15,103 bases of DNA from NCBI RefSeq assembly GCF_037577855.1, contig NZ_JBAKFX010000071.1, positions 1 to 15,103 of the forward strand, written 5' to 3'. The notes under the pieces are model-generated. The model saw nothing but the letters and a program-made list of their open reading frames with translations, did no database searches and was not told the origin of the DNA. Each line of letters starts with the position of its first letter. The first letter of the stretch is position 1. The DNA is from Dethiothermospora halolimnae (GTDB lineage Bacteria > Bacillota > Clostridia > Tissierellales > VENL01). The position numbers and the translations under genes were made by a program. Of this stretch, positions 14,615 through 15,103 are shown one piece after another.

Positions 14615-14830
14615 TAGTTAATAGTTAATAGTTAATAGTTAATAGTTAATAAAATCAGCAAGCTGATTTTTCCGCCACCTGACGGGGCGGGGCTTGGCAA
14701 GCCAAGCTAGACTCCGAATGAATTCGGAGTTACAGGAGCTGTGGGATTACGAATCCCCCAGCAACATAATAACGAAACATCCGAATCAATTCGGAGTTAC
14801 CAATGCCTTTGACTATTTAACTATTAACTA
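14615..14830. repeat. Hairpin-rich element bounded by inverted TAGTTAA repeats
   Basis: This 216-base block has no gene and is much richer in G and C than its surroundings. The left edge is five exact tandem copies of TAGTTAA (14615-14649). The right edge is TTAACTATTAACTA (14817-14830), the exact reverse complement of two copies. Between them are at least six consecutive hairpins: 14651-14670 (AAAATCAG/CTGATTTT), 14672-14690 (CCGCC/GGCGG), 14692-14707 (GCTTGGC/GCCAAGC), 14711-14730 (ACTCCGAA/TTCGGAGT), 14738-14762 (11-base arms, one mismatch) and 14780-14795 (TCCGAA/TTCGGA). A 13-base direct repeat AATTCGGAGTTAC recurs at 14721 and 14788. The layout fits a MITE-like or other interspersed repeat, or a structured RNA. 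Confidence 0.7.
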
Positions 14831-14897
14831 AACTGTCCTCCAAAATCTCTTACAAAAAACAAAATCTAAGAACCTAAAAAGCTTACAGCTATTGGCC

Positions 14898-14936
14898 AAA
14901 AAAATAAAAAAACAAAGTGGCCTACGGCCATCTTTG
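14898..14936 (-). terminator. rRNA operon terminator
   Basis: On the minus strand CAAAG-A-TGGCC-GTA-GGCCA-CTTTG (14913-14936, one bulged base) forms a 10-bp stem followed by TTTTTTTATTTTTTT. It lies about 50 bases past the 5S rRNA. The spacer between (14937-14987) is A/T-rich, with GAATAAAGAATA-type repeats. Confidence 0.88.
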
Positions 14937-14987
14937 CACCTTATCTATTCTTTATTCTCTATTATTTATTCTTTGCATAAAAAAAAT

Positions 14988-15101
14988 CTGGCAACGACCT
15001 ACTCTCCCAGGCAGTTGCCCGCCAAGTACCATCGGCGCTGGAGGACTTTACTACTGTGTTCGGTATGGGAACAGGTGTGGCCCCTCCGCCATCGTCACCA
15101 A
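14988..15101 (-). rRNA. rrf: 5S ribosomal RNA
   Basis: The minus strand reads TGGTGACGATGGCGGAGGGG near the 5' end and GAGAGTAGGTCGTTGCCAG at the 3' end, with the conserved CCGAACAC loop and CCTGTTCCCATACCGAAC region between. Helix I pairs TGGTGACGA with TCGTTGCCA. Length is about 114 bases and the ends are certain to within one or two bases. It is the last gene of an rRNA operon whose 23S gene lies beyond the window. Confidence 0.96.
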
Positions 15102-15103
15102 AT

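Noticed and set aside
14615..14649. TAGTTAA repeats as a CRISPR or replication iteron array
   Set aside because: Units are seven bases with no spacers, so not CRISPR. There is no replication gene or DnaA boxes nearby, so an iteron origin is unsupported.

Overview
The window is strongly AT-rich bacterial DNA with Bacillota-style Shine-Dalgarno sites (AAGGAGG, GGGGGAG), AT-rich sigma-A promoters and a T-box leader. Gene content and order (rrn, then serS, a D-Ala-D-Ala carboxypeptidase, tRNA-Arg, tadA) match the origin-proximal region of Clostridia and Bacilli. A low-GC anaerobic member of Clostridia or Tissierellia is the best guess, but nothing here fixes the genus. Every gene except one 63-codon gene is on the minus strand. 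This suggests leading-strand co-orientation with the origin beyond the high-coordinate end, and the near-consensus parS site at 2080-2095 supports an origin-proximal position.

Reading in the direction of transcription (high to low coordinates): the window opens with the 5S rRNA end of an rRNA operon and its terminator. A stretch of more than 500 bases without a gene follows, holding a compact, hairpin-rich element (14615-14830) bounded by inverted copies of the heptamer TAGTTAA. Next come a lipoteichoic-acid-synthase-family membrane enzyme, a NiaR-type (HTH plus 3H domain) repressor followed by an orphan PTS_EIIC_2-type permease, and a 925-residue UPF0182 membrane protein. A coiled-coil FlxA-like protein with a possible flagellar-sigma promoter is next, and it converges on the single plus-strand small gene.

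A serine T-box leader (specifier UCC) then controls serS. Behind serS are a lipoprotein M1 aminopeptidase, a membrane-targeted Xaa-Pro aminopeptidase and a DacF-type carboxypeptidase. The window ends with tRNA-Arg(CCT) and tadA, the tRNA adenosine deaminase, which share a perfect-consensus promoter.

Functionally this is mostly housekeeping DNA: translation (5S, serS, tRNA-Arg, tadA), cell envelope (LTA synthase, DacF, UPF0182) and extracytoplasmic peptide trimming (M1 and M24 peptidases). No defence system, prophage or biosynthetic cluster is visible. The points that most deserve a second look are the parS core inside a terminator-like hairpin, the structured repeat element next to the rRNA operon, the niaR-permease pair with overlapping inverted repeats in its leader, a promoter nested in a terminator with a TTG start for the UPF0182 gene, and the sigma-D-like promoter.
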